NCBI RefSeq assembly: GCF_000015045.1
Contig: NC_008609.1
Span: 1,288,501-1,352,500 of the forward strand
Reading direction: 5' to 3'
Length of the DNA stretch: 64,000 nucleotides
From: Pelobacter propionicus DSM 2379
GTDB taxonomy: Bacteria; Desulfobacterota; Desulfuromonadia; Geobacterales; Pseudopelobacteraceae
A model generated the notes under the pieces. It was not told where the DNA came from. It ran no database searches and saw only the letters and a list, made by a program, of their open reading frames with translations. This document shows, in pieces, positions 38,947 to 46,919 of the stretch (position 1 is its first letter; every line of letters begins with the position of its first letter). Position numbers and translations under genes: made by a program.

Positions 38947-39786
38947 GTGATACGGATCGAAGAGCTGCAGAAGAGCTACGGTGCCGTCAAGGCCCTGGAC
39001 GGCGTCACCCTGCATATCGGGGAGGGGGAACTGTTCGCCTACCTGGGGCCAAACGGCGCGGGGAAGACCACCACCATCCGCATCCTGAACGGCCTGACCC
39101 GTAAGGGTGGGGGGCGGGTGAGGCTGAACGGCTTCGACATCGACCATGAGTCCCGGCAGGCCAAGCGCCAGTGCGGGTTCGTCCCCCAGCACCTGAACCT
39201 GGACAGCGAGTTGACCGTCCGGGAGAACATGGATATCCACGGCCGGCTGTTCGACATGAGCGGCGCGGCGCGGCGGCGCAGGACGGATGAACTGCTGGAG
39301 TACGTGGAACTTGGCGACCGGTGGGATTCCCCGGTGAAACAGCTCTCCGGAGGGCTGAAACGGCGGCTGATGATCGCCCGGGCCCTGATGCATGAGCCGC
39401 GCATCCTGTTCCTGGACGAGCCGACCGTTGGTCTGGACGCCGGCATCAGGCGCAGGATCTGGGCCCTGGTCAAGAGGGTGCAGCAGGACGGCACCACCAT
39501 TTTCCTGACCACCCATTACATCGAAGAGGCGGAATTTCTTGCCGGGCGGGTGGCCTTCCTGGACCAGGGGCGGGTGGTGGCCGTGGATACCCCGGCATCC
39601 TTTATGGAGCGGCTGGGGCAGTGGGCCGTGGACCATCTGGAGGAAGAGGGGATCCGCACCGCCTATTTCCATGACAACGACGAGGCAAAGGCGTACGCGG
39701 AGAGCCTCCCCAACGAGTTCTCCCTCCGCAGGGTCAACCTGGAGGATGCTTTCCTGGCGCAGACCGGAAAGAAGGTGAAGCCATGA
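38947..39786 (+). CDS. ABC-2 type transporter ATP-binding protein
   Basis: A 279-residue ABC ATPase of the CcmA/DrrA type: Walker A GPNGAGKTT near residue 36, signature LSGGLKRRL near 134, Walker B ILFLDEPTVGLD near 154, and switch His in LTTHYIEEAE. The GTG start has GGGGAGATA upstream, five bases after the ChlI stop. It overlaps the permease gene by four bases. The substrate is unknown; the location between chelatase and cbiZ genes suggests export or efflux related to corrinoid or metal. Confidence 0.9.
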   Translation: MIRIEELQKSYGAVKALDGVTLHIGEGELFAYLGPNGAGKTTTIRILNGLTRKGGGRVRLNGFDIDHESRQAKRQCGFVPQHLNLDSELTVRENMDIHGRLFDMSGAARRRRTDELLEYVELGDRWDSPVKQLSGGLKRRLMIARALMHEPRILFLDEPTVGLDAGIRRRIWALVKRVQQDGTTIFLTTHYIEEAEFLAGRVAFLDQGRVVAVDTPASFMERLGQWAVDHLEEEGIRTAYFHDNDEAKAYAESLPNEFSLRRVNLEDAFLAQTGKKVKP

Positions 39787-40517
39787 ACGGGCTGATCGCG
39801 GTCTATTACAGGGAACTGCTGATCTTGCGGCGTCGTTTGAAGCGGCAACTGGCCGGCATGGCGGTCTCGCCGCTCCTCTACCTGGTGGCGTTCGGCTATG
39901 CCATGGGGGGCGGCATGATCGTCCAGGGGCGTCCCTACCTGGAGTTCCTGATTCCCGGCCTGATCGCCATGAACGGCATGAACCAGGCCTTCGGCATTGC
40001 CACGGAGATCAACGTGGCCCGTTTTTACTGGTTCATCTTCGAGGAGTTCCAGTCAGCTCCCATTGGTAACGCCGCCTATGTGGCGGGCGAGGTATTGGCC
40101 GGCATGACCCGGGCCCTGATCGGCGCCCTGGTGGTGATCTGCCTCTGTCTCCCCTTCGGCCTCTCGCTGCATTTCGGCGGGTGGTTCTGGCTGGCGGTGC
40201 TCTGCAACAGCTTTGTCTTCGCCTCCCTGGCCGTAACCATGGCCATGCTGGTCAAGTCCCATGCCGACCAGAGCCTGGTCACCAGCTTCGTGATCACCCC
40301 CATGGCCTTCCTGGGGGGGACCTTCTTTCCCATCGACCGGATGCCGCTCTGGGCGCAGAAACTGCTTTATTTCCTCCCCCTGACCCATGCCTCCGGCGCC
40401 ATCCGGACCAGCGCCTTCGGCGGAACCCCCTCCGCGGTCTCCTACCTGATCATGCTGGGGGTGGGGATTGTCTTCTTCTTCGCCGCCCTGAACTCGGTGA
40501 ACCAGGCCAGGGACTGA
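39783..40517 (+). CDS. ABC-2 type transporter permease
   Basis: A 244-residue membrane protein with six predicted helices and ABC-2 family features (FLIPGLIAMNGMNQAF near residue 58, then TPMAFLGGTFFPIDRMPLW near 175). It overlaps the ATPase gene by ATGA and forms one exporter with it. Cargo cannot be read from the sequence; family members handle drugs, lipids or haem-linked substrates. Confidence 0.88.
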   Translation: MNGLIAVYYRELLILRRRLKRQLAGMAVSPLLYLVAFGYAMGGGMIVQGRPYLEFLIPGLIAMNGMNQAFGIATEINVARFYWFIFEEFQSAPIGNAAYVAGEVLAGMTRALIGALVVICLCLPFGLSLHFGGWFWLAVLCNSFVFASLAVTMAMLVKSHADQSLVTSFVITPMAFLGGTFFPIDRMPLWAQKLLYFLPLTHASGAIRTSAFGGTPSAVSYLIMLGVGIVFFFAALNSVNQARD

Positions 40518-40529
40518 AAGGGAGAAAAT

Positions 40530-41687
40530 ATGCTGATCGAAACCTGTTACGACGGCGTGGAGATCCACCGGGAGGACCGGATCATCTACGCCAGATTCCT
40601 GCTGCCGCACCAGGTGCTCTCCACCTGCCGGGCAGCCGGCGGCATGCGGGACGACCTGGAGTATGTCTACAACCACCAGAGCTGCGAGCCCTCGGGGCAT
40701 CACCACGGGGTGGCCATGAAGCTGGCCAGGGAGCCGGAGCGCTACCGCAAGCTGATCTGCGACCGCCACGGCCTGCCCCACGATGTCTGCGCCACCCTGG
40801 GCACGGCGGCCAACATGAAGAACGCCTGCATCGAGACCGCCAGGTTCCGTGACATCTCCGTCGTGGTGGTCTGCACCGGCGGAGTGGAGGGGAACGCGGG
40901 ACGGGCCGGTGATCCGGCCTCGGTGTTCGAGACGCCGGACGGCTTCGAGAAACTGCCCGCTTCCGGTGAGGTCCCGCCGGCAGGAACCATTAACATGATG
41001 CTCTTCATCAACAAACCGCTGGTACCGGGGGCCATGGCCAGGGTGATCGTGACCGCCACCGAGGCGAAGAGCGCCGTGCTGCAGGAGCTGGCGGTGCATT
41101 CGCTCTACTCCGACGGCCTGGCCACCGGCACCGGCACCGATCAGATCGCCGTCTGCGCGGCCCAGACAGGCGGGCCGCCTCTGACCAGCGCCGGAAAGCA
41201 CTCAAAACTGGGGGAGCTGATCGGCCGGGCGGTGCATGGCGCGGTCAAGGGGACCCTGGCGCTGCAGAACGGATTGACTCCGGCCGGTCAGTGCTCGTCC
41301 GTGATCCACCTGAGGCGCTTCGGCATGGATCGCGCCGAGATCCAGGATGCCATCTGCTCCTTTCTGACACCGGAACAGGCCGGGCTGTTGCGGCACAGCT
41401 TCATGCCCATCGAGCGTGATCCGGCCACGGTGGCGGCGGTCGCCGCCCTGGCGCATCTCAAGGACAAGTTCAGCTGGGGGGTGCTCCCCGCCGGCTGCTG
41501 GAAAGAGGTGATCAGCGCCGCCGCGGCCCAGGTGGCCTGCGCGGTGAGCGGCAACCACGGCCGCATGCCGGCCTATATGGGGACCCTGTCAGCCTTTGCC
41601 GACGGTGATTTCCCGGTGCTTGCCTGCCGTGCCCTGGCATTGGGGTTTGAGGAGAAATGGCATGAAACGGAACGTACGGATGATTGA
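40530..41687 (+). CDS. cbiZ: Adenosylcobinamide amidohydrolase CbiZ
   Basis: A 385-residue CbiZ-family protein, with the core TINMMLFINKPLVPGAMARV followed by TATEAKSAVLQEL and LATGTGTDQIAVC at about residues 152-212. CbiZ removes the aminopropanol arm from adenosylcobinamide to give adenosylcobyric acid, allowing salvage and remodelling of foreign corrinoids. The core is usually about 220-250 residues; here an extension from about residue 230 to 385 follows, of unknown function. GGGAGAA precedes the ATG. It fits the adjacent corrinoid importer genes. Confidence 0.88.
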   Translation: MLIETCYDGVEIHREDRIIYARFLLPHQVLSTCRAAGGMRDDLEYVYNHQSCEPSGHHHGVAMKLAREPERYRKLICDRHGLPHDVCATLGTAANMKNACIETARFRDISVVVVCTGGVEGNAGRAGDPASVFETPDGFEKLPASGEVPPAGTINMMLFINKPLVPGAMARVIVTATEAKSAVLQELAVHSLYSDGLATGTGTDQIAVCAAQTGGPPLTSAGKHSKLGELIGRAVHGAVKGTLALQNGLTPAGQCSSVIHLRRFGMDRAEIQDAICSFLTPEQAGLLRHSFMPIERDPATVAAVAALAHLKDKFSWGVLPAGCWKEVISAAAAQVACAVSGNHGRMPAYMGTLSAFADGDFPVLACRALALGFEEKWHETERTDD

Positions 41688-41760
41688 GAAGGCGCTTGTC
41701 CCGGCACGCAGCAACCGGGGGGTCAGGCTGGTCATGGAGGTGTCCGACACAACGAGGTAA
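41662..41760 (+). CDS. Small ORF overlapping the cbiZ 3' end (32 residues), doubtful
   Basis: ATG at 41662 with GGAGAAATGGC just upstream, in another frame from cbiZ, ending TAA at 41758. The product is basic (starts MKRNVRMIEKALVPARSNRG) and resembles nothing I recognise. It directly precedes the next riboswitch. It may be chance. Confidence 0.2.
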   Translation: MKRNVRMIEKALVPARSNRGVRLVMEVSDTTR

Positions 41761-41771
41761 GAAGAGTCGGT

Positions 41772-42060
41772 CATAGGTAGTTTTTCAACGGATCCGTTCA
41801 AGGGAAGAGGAGTGAAAGTCTCCCGCCGCCCCGCGGCCGTAAAGGGAACGAACGCCGATCTCCGGTTTCAGATCAGAGATGATTTCAAGGCGGCGAGGAA
41901 GAAGGCGACGGAGGCGTACTAGATAGTACGTTGAGGAGTCTTCGACGAGCCAACGAAGAGAGCGCTCTGATATGGAAGCGGAGGAATGCCACTGTCATGG
42001 GCCATACCATGGCGGGAAGGCGGTCAGTAGGATGCCCTGAGCCGGAAGACCTGTGTGGAT
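41772..42060 (+). promoter_or_regulatory. Cobalamin riboswitch with a 112-bp hairpin element inserted in the aptamer
   Basis: Conserved pieces on the plus strand: AAGGGAAGAGGAGTGAAAGTC, CCCGCCGCCCCGCGGCCGTAA, then after a long interruption the B12-box core GCCACTG, GGCGGGAAGGCGGTCAG and CTGAGCCGGAAGACCTG. Sequence 41866-41977 between the GCCGTAA block and GCCACTG is a repeat copy (separate entry), so it falls in the variable peripheral stem and all core blocks remain. No terminator follows; the receptor start is about 35 bases away behind GGGAGGAAAAG, so control is probably of translation. The aptamer is diverged from the other four in the window. Confidence 0.85.
41866..41977. repeat. MITE-like hairpin element, copy A (inside riboswitch)
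   Basis: Ends TTTCAGATCAGAG and CTCTGATATGGAA are near-inverted repeats. The body GGCGGCGAGGAAGAAGGCGA, the palindrome GTACTAGATAGTAC and ACGAGCCAACGAAGAGAGCG are shared almost base for base with copy B at 55577-55689. It has no coding capacity; it resembles a non-autonomous element or extragenic palindrome. Confidence 0.8.
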
Positions 42061-42094
42061 GCCGATTATCATGTGATTCCCGAGGGAGGAAAAG

Positions 42095-44134
42095 ATGAAG
42101 CAGTGGTACCTGTATGCGGCCGTTCTGGGCGCGCTTGTGTTGTCCCGTCCGGCCGTGTCGCCGGCGATGGAGCAGACGGAGACAGCGGAGACGGCGGAGG
42201 AGAAACGGAGCAACCTGGCCAGGAAGAAGGAGGCCGATGCCAAGCTGGACGAGATCGTGGTCACGGCCACGAGGACGGCGGAGTCCAGAAAGGACATCCC
42301 GGCGTCGGTTCACGTTATCAACGAGGAGACCATCAAGAGCTCTTCGGCCAAGGACGTGGGGGAGCTGCTGGCCGAGGCCGGCATCGGCCATGTGCACAAG
42401 TACAACATGGCCCTTGCCACCAGGATCGAGATCCGTGGCCTGACCACCGACTCCAGCAACGAGGTGGGCAACCGGATCATGGTGCTGGTGAACGGTAACC
42501 GGGCCGGCACCTCCAACATCGCCAAGATCCCGGTGGCGGATATCGAGCGGGTGGAGGTAGTCAAGGGACCCGCCTCGGTGGTCTACGGCTCCCAGGCCAT
42601 GGGGGGGGTGATCAACATCATCACCAAGAAGGGGAAGGGGGAGCTGAGCGGCTCGATCCTGGCCGAAGGGGGCTCCTGGGGCTACTGGAAAACCGCGGCC
42701 GAACTGGGGGGGACCAAACACAACGTGGATTTTTACGCCACTGCCAGCAAGTCCGAGGCCAAGGATTTCAGCAGCCCCGGCCATGGCCGCATCGAAAACA
42801 CCCATTACGATACCGAGGATCTCAGTACGCGTCTCGGCTATACCTTCCTGAAGGATCACCGCATCGCCGTCGGCTTTCAACACTGGGAGACGGAACACGG
42901 TTCTCCCGGTTACTGGTGGAAACCGGAGCTGAAGAACCACAACGACAAGGAGCGTAACGCCATCGACGTGGAGTACGCCAACTCCACCCTGACGGCCAAG
43001 TACTACCTGACCCTGAACAAGGATACCTACAACTATCCCAGCAGCACCCCCTACTACCAGTATTTCAGTCGTACCCGCTCCCAGGGGGCCAGCCTGCAGA
43101 ACGTGTTTCCCATCGGCAACCACCGTATCCTGGTGGGCGCTGAATGGGCCAGGATCGAGCTGGAGTCCCGCAGGACCGACGGGAAAAAGTTGAACAGCCC
43201 GGACACCAGAAACGACAACTACGCCGTGTTCACCGAGGGAAAACTCGACCTGTTCTCCAACCGGCTGATACTGACTGCCGGCATGCGCTACGACTACTTC
43301 GACAACAGCATGCTGGCCACGGCAAACGCGATCAACGCCACGGAGGATGTCTCCAAGACCATGGATCACCTGACCTTCAGGGGGGGGGTCGTGTACAAGG
43401 TCAACGACGCGCTCAGCCTGAGGGGGAGCGTCGGCACCGCCTTCCGCGCCCCGGCGCCCCTGGAGATCGCGGCTGATTACAACTCCACCGGAACCAAGCA
43501 TGTGGTGGGCAATCCGGATCTCAAGCCGGAGAAGAGCATCACCTACGAGGCGGGTATTGACTTCAACTACAAGGAGTTGAAGAGCAGCTTCGCCTTCTTC
43601 CACACCGACTTCAGCGACAAGATCTACCAGTACCGGGTCAGCGGCATCGACTGGAGTTACAAGAACGTTCCCGGCGCCATCATCCAGGGGGTGGAGATGG
43701 ATGTCTCCTACGACATGGGGTGGCTGACCGGACTCGACATGGTGTTTCAGCCGTACGCCAACGTGACCTACAAAACCAGGTACGAGTCCAGCGACCCGGC
43801 GGAGATAGCCGCGACCAAGAGCAGCCGGCTGCTGTACATCCCGGAGTGGACCGGGGCCTTCGGCATCCGTGCCGCCCGGGAGAACTGGGAGGGGCGGATG
43901 GTGTTCAACTACCAGGGAACCGAACGCATCCTCAGCTATGAGAACAACGCCAACGGCGAGTACACCGACAAGGGGGGCTTTTTGACCGCCAGCATCAAGG
44001 GAAGCTACCGGCCGGTCAAGTCCCTCGAACTCTCCCTGGCGGTCAACAACCTGTTCGACCGCAGGTACGAGTACGTCAACGGCTATGCCATGGCCGGAAG
44101 GACGTTCATCGGCGGCGCCAAGTGGCTGTTCTGA
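42095..44134 (+). CDS. TonB-dependent outer-membrane receptor (BtuB-like by context)
   Basis: A 679-residue receptor: signal peptide (to about residue 24, AVSPAME), an acidic/charged stretch, TonB box LDEIVVTATR near residue 51, plug domain (RVEVVKGPASVVYGSQAMGG) and barrel ending GGAKWLF. A strong ribosome site GGGAGGAAAAG precedes it. It is directly downstream of the interrupted cobalamin riboswitch, supporting a corrinoid ligand. The plug and barrel resemble BtuB/cobalamin receptors more than siderophore receptors, though this rests on pattern alone. Confidence 0.92.
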   Translation: MKQWYLYAAVLGALVLSRPAVSPAMEQTETAETAEEKRSNLARKKEADAKLDEIVVTATRTAESRKDIPASVHVINEETIKSSSAKDVGELLAEAGIGHVHKYNMALATRIEIRGLTTDSSNEVGNRIMVLVNGNRAGTSNIAKIPVADIERVEVVKGPASVVYGSQAMGGVINIITKKGKGELSGSILAEGGSWGYWKTAAELGGTKHNVDFYATASKSEAKDFSSPGHGRIENTHYDTEDLSTRLGYTFLKDHRIAVGFQHWETEHGSPGYWWKPELKNHNDKERNAIDVEYANSTLTAKYYLTLNKDTYNYPSSTPYYQYFSRTRSQGASLQNVFPIGNHRILVGAEWARIELESRRTDGKKLNSPDTRNDNYAVFTEGKLDLFSNRLILTAGMRYDYFDNSMLATANAINATEDVSKTMDHLTFRGGVVYKVNDALSLRGSVGTAFRAPAPLEIAADYNSTGTKHVVGNPDLKPEKSITYEAGIDFNYKELKSSFAFFHTDFSDKIYQYRVSGIDWSYKNVPGAIIQGVEMDVSYDMGWLTGLDMVFQPYANVTYKTRYESSDPAEIAATKSSRLLYIPEWTGAFGIRAARENWEGRMVFNYQGTERILSYENNANGEYTDKGGFLTASIKGSYRPVKSLELSLAVNNLFDRRYEYVNGYAMAGRTFIGGAKWLF

Positions 44135-44195
44135 CCGGGGCGCACGGAGTGAACCGAATGCGGGATGAACCGGACGGGGAACCGTCGGAGGTTTC

Positions 44196-44405
44196 GTGAG
44201 GCTGCTGGAGGCGGCCACACGCGGGTTGTGGAATGCCGGCGACGACCGGATGGAGGCGTTGCAGGGGGTCGCCCCGGATATCGAAGGGGATAGGGAGGAT
44301 GTCATGGGCGAGGTCACCGAGGAGTTTCAGGGAGGAAAGATCGATGTGCTGACTACCGAATCTGTGGAGAAATGGAAGATGGAGTGGCGCATGGCGGGGA
44401 ACTGA
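44196..44405 (+). pseudogene. CobN C-terminal fragment, probable remnant of a deleted cobN
   Basis: A 69-residue reading frame starting at GTG (MRLLEAATRGLWNAGDDRME). The opening aligns with the C-terminal tail of the full CobN at 29980-33750 (LLEAIGRGMWNAEDEM), followed by the acidic VMGEVTEEFQGG. It lies after a riboswitch-controlled receptor, where a cobN often sits, so it looks like the tail of a mostly deleted chelatase gene. Against simple decay, a good ribosome site (CGGAGG) lies five bases before the GTG, so a small expressed protein is possible. Confidence 0.5.
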
Positions 44406-44468
44406 GTGAAGGGCAACCTACAACCGCAATCGTTACCTGATCGTGGGAATAAAAAGGAGAGAGAAGCC

Positions 44469-44852
44469 ATGAAAACAGCGGTATTACTGATGGCGCACGG
44501 CAGCCGGATAGCCGAGGCGAACAATGATGCGCGTTATATCGCGGATATGATCCGCGGGATGAGCGGCCATGACATCGTCGAGGTCGCCTTTCGGGAGATG
44601 CACGAACCGAACATCCAGCAGGGGGTTGATATCTGCGTGGCCAAGGGGGCCGAACGGATACTGATGATGCCCTACTTCCTGTTCATGGGCGCCCACGTCC
44701 TGAAAGACCTGCCGGAGGAGATCGAGGCGGCCCGGAACCGGTACCCCTTCCTTGAGCTTGAGATGGGGCGGCATCTGGGGGTGCATCCCAAGCTGGCCGA
44801 GCTGCAACTGGAGCGTGTTCGGGAATCCCTGGGACGGCTGGGGTGGAATTGA
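44469..44852 (+). CDS. cbiX: Sirohydrochlorin cobaltochelatase, short CbiX type
   Basis: A 127-residue CbiXS protein starting MKTAVLLMAHGSRIAEANND. MAHGS holds the first metal-binding His (residue 10), and MMPYFLFMGAHVLKDLP near residues 70-86 holds the second active-site His region. CbiX inserts cobalt into sirohydrochlorin (factor II) early in anaerobic corrin synthesis; the short form acts as a dimer. AAGGAGAG lies upstream of the chosen ATG. It overlaps cbiC by TGATG. Confidence 0.93.
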   Translation: MKTAVLLMAHGSRIAEANNDARYIADMIRGMSGHDIVEVAFREMHEPNIQQGVDICVAKGAERILMMPYFLFMGAHVLKDLPEEIEAARNRYPFLELEMGRHLGVHPKLAELQLERVRESLGRLGWN

Positions 44853-45496
44853 TGGATTCATTGCAGATGAAACCTGAAGAGATCGAACGGGAATCGTTCC
44901 GCATCATCGACGCCGAGGCCGGGGAACACGGCTGGCCCGCGGACGAGTGGCAGGTGGTGCGCAGGGTCATCCATACCAGCGCCGACTTCGAATACGTGAG
45001 ATCTCTGGTGATGTCCGACAACTGTGTCCGGGAGGGGTGCGAGGCGCTGAGAGCGGGGTACGGCATCGTAACCGATACCAGGATGGCTCTCTCCGGCATC
45101 AGCAGGGCCAGGATCAGCCGCTTCGGAAACAGGGTCGTCTGTCATGTCTCCGATGATGATGTGGCCGGGGAGGCACGGGAACGAGGGATCACCCGGTCGG
45201 TGGCGGCCATGCGCAAAGCGGTCCGGGACGAACGCAACCGCATCTTCGTCATCGGCAACGCCCCCACGGCCCTGTTCGAACTGGTGCGCCTGATCCGTGC
45301 CGGCAAGGCTGAGCCTGCCCTGATCGTCGGCCTGCCGGTCGGTTTCGTGGGGGCCGCGGAGAGCCACGAGGCCCTGGTCTCGGCCGGGCTGGATATCCCC
45401 TTCATCACCAACATCGGCAGGAAAGGGGGCTCCAACGTGGCCGCAGCGGTGATCAACGCCCTGGCCGTGCTGGCCGCGCCGTGTCCCTGCCTCTGA
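44852..45496 (+). CDS. cbiC: Cobalt-precorrin-8 methylmutase
   Basis: A 214-residue CbiC/CobH protein. IHTSADFEYVRSLVMSDN near residues 41-58 contains the catalytic His of the family, and ALIVGLPVGFVGAAESHEAL near 154-173 is also characteristic. It moves the C11 methyl group to C12, giving cobyrinate. The ATG at 44852 overlaps the cbiX stop (TGATG). The other corrin-ring enzymes are not in the window, so they must lie outside it. Confidence 0.94.
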   Translation: MDSLQMKPEEIERESFRIIDAEAGEHGWPADEWQVVRRVIHTSADFEYVRSLVMSDNCVREGCEALRAGYGIVTDTRMALSGISRARISRFGNRVVCHVSDDDVAGEARERGITRSVAAMRKAVRDERNRIFVIGNAPTALFELVRLIRAGKAEPALIVGLPVGFVGAAESHEALVSAGLDIPFITNIGRKGGSNVAAAVINALAVLAAPCPCL

Positions 45497-45507
45497 ACAG
45501 GTGCGTT

Positions 45508-46542
45508 ATGCCCACGATCAGGTACCTGGTGCTTGGGCTGACCACGCGCTGCAACCTCTCCTGCGCCTATTGCTACCATGCCGGGCTGGAGCGGGGGATG
45601 GACATGTCCCCCGAGGTGGCGCGGACGGCCCTGGACCTGGTAGCCCTCGGGGAGGGGCCGCTGCATGTCCAGCTGAGCGGCGGCGAACCGACGCTGGCGC
45701 GGGAGATGGTCCGATATGTGGTCGCGGAGATTCGCCGGTTGAAACGCCCCTGCACGGTCGGCATCCAGACCAACGCCACCCTGCTGGACGAGGACCTGGT
45801 CCGTTTCCTGGGGGAGCATGGGGTGCAGGTGGGGGTCAGCCTGGATGGTCCTCCCGCGATCCAGCAAAGGCTGAGGGGGGAGGCTGATAAGGCCCTGCTC
45901 GGCCTCACACTGCTGGAAAAGATGGGGGTCCCCTTCCGGGTGACGACGGTGGTCGGTTCCGAGAACTGTGGGCAATTGTCACGTCTGGGGCTGATGCTGG
46001 CCGGGTTCCGCTGCGCGCGCGGCATCGGGCTGGACCTGCTGGTGGCGCGGGGGGGAGGCTGTTCCGGGGGGATGGAGCTGCCCGATCCCCGGATCCTGGA
46101 ACAGGAGGTGGGGTCCCTGGTGCGACTGCTCGCCGCGGTGAACGGCCGGCGGAGCGTTCCCCTGCGGCTGCGCGAGCTGGATCTGGTCGGAAAAGCTCTG
46201 TCGGGAAAGAGGGGAAAAGGGTGGTTCTGCCATGCCTGTCTCGGCGAGAGCCTGGCGGTCCACCCCGACGGCCGGCTCTACCCCTGCGGCCAGACCCTGG
46301 GGGACGACCGTTTCGAAGCAGGCAGCCTGTCTCACCCCCGCCTGAGCCGACTGCGCTGGAATGATCCGCGGCCCCTGGGGTCGCCGGACTGTCCCGGCTG
46401 TCCCCTGGAAGGGAGCTGTCCGGGGGAGTGCCCCTCCAGGCTGTACTACAACCGCTCCTCCCGTCCCGATCTGGCCTGCGCCGTCTATCGCGGCTGCCTC
46501 GCCGCCCTGGAGGGGGAGGGGCGGCAAGCCGTGTCCTTATGA
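45508..46542 (+). CDS. Radical SAM/SPASM domain protein, role in cobalamin cluster unknown
   Basis: A 344-residue radical SAM enzyme. CNLSCAYC at about residues 16-23 is the CxxxCxxC cluster motif, and QLSGGEPTLA near residue 57 binds SAM. The C-terminal Cys-rich part (CHACLGESLAVHPDGRLYPC, later CPGCPLEGSCPGECPS) is a SPASM-type domain for extra iron-sulphur clusters. These enzymes usually modify peptides or proteins (sulfatase-maturase-like). The start at 45508 follows AGGTG and is 11 bases after cbiC. No precursor peptide is seen nearby. It may mature a protein of the corrinoid system. Confidence 0.82.
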   Translation: MPTIRYLVLGLTTRCNLSCAYCYHAGLERGMDMSPEVARTALDLVALGEGPLHVQLSGGEPTLAREMVRYVVAEIRRLKRPCTVGIQTNATLLDEDLVRFLGEHGVQVGVSLDGPPAIQQRLRGEADKALLGLTLLEKMGVPFRVTTVVGSENCGQLSRLGLMLAGFRCARGIGLDLLVARGGGCSGGMELPDPRILEQEVGSLVRLLAAVNGRRSVPLRLRELDLVGKALSGKRGKGWFCHACLGESLAVHPDGRLYPCGQTLGDDRFEAGSLSHPRLSRLRWNDPRPLGSPDCPGCPLEGSCPGECPSRLYYNRSSRPDLACAVYRGCLAALEGEGRQAVSL

Positions 46543-46766
46543 ATCGCTCCTTTCCTATGGTTATTCCCGCCTGTTTCTGCTATGTAAAAACGCTCCCTCC
46601 TGTAGGTCCCCGTCCCGGTGTCGTCACCTTTTTCCGGAATATTCCGGGATACTCCCCACCCTTACCCGACCCGGACGTGGGCTCCTCTTTTGGGGAGAGA
46701 CGATAAGGTCCTCATCAATGGGCTGCCCGGAAGAACACCGGTCAGTACGTCATCCCGGGGTACGAA
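46543..46766. other. Non-coding junction between the cobalamin cluster and the decayed island
   Basis: No gene is seen. CCGGAATATTCCGG (a 14-bp palindrome) and CTCCTCTTTTGGGGAG are possible hairpins or transcript ends for the radical SAM gene. I find no clear T-run terminator. Confidence 0.3.
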
Positions 46767-46919
46767 ATGATTGTCGTCGATACGTTGATTCCGAATATGT
46801 TACGAAATCATGCAAAGCTGTTTCTTGATCAGATTCGTCGCCTGCAAACGATTGATCACCAACTCCCTAAAGCCCGCGACCTCCTCCTGCCCAGGCTGAT
46901 GAACAGGGGGGCGGTATGA
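46767..46919 (+). pseudogene. hsdS: Type I restriction specificity subunit HsdS, C-terminal remnant
   Basis: About 50 residues open in frame, ending in FLDQIRRLQTIDHQLPKARD then LLLPRLMNRGAV, which is the standard C-terminal end of HsdS proteins. The rest of the gene (several hundred residues) is missing. It overlaps the next gene by ATGA, as in intact hsd operons. Confidence 0.7.

Noticed and set aside
41662..41760. Small ORF as a precursor peptide for the radical SAM enzyme
   Set aside because: It is nearly 4 kb away, lacks a leader/core pattern or repeated Cys, and overlaps cbiZ; kept only as a doubtful ORF.
46600..46766. Possible group II intron end or other RNA because of hairpins at the island border
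   Set aside because: No domain V-like stem or maturase fragment could be recognised.
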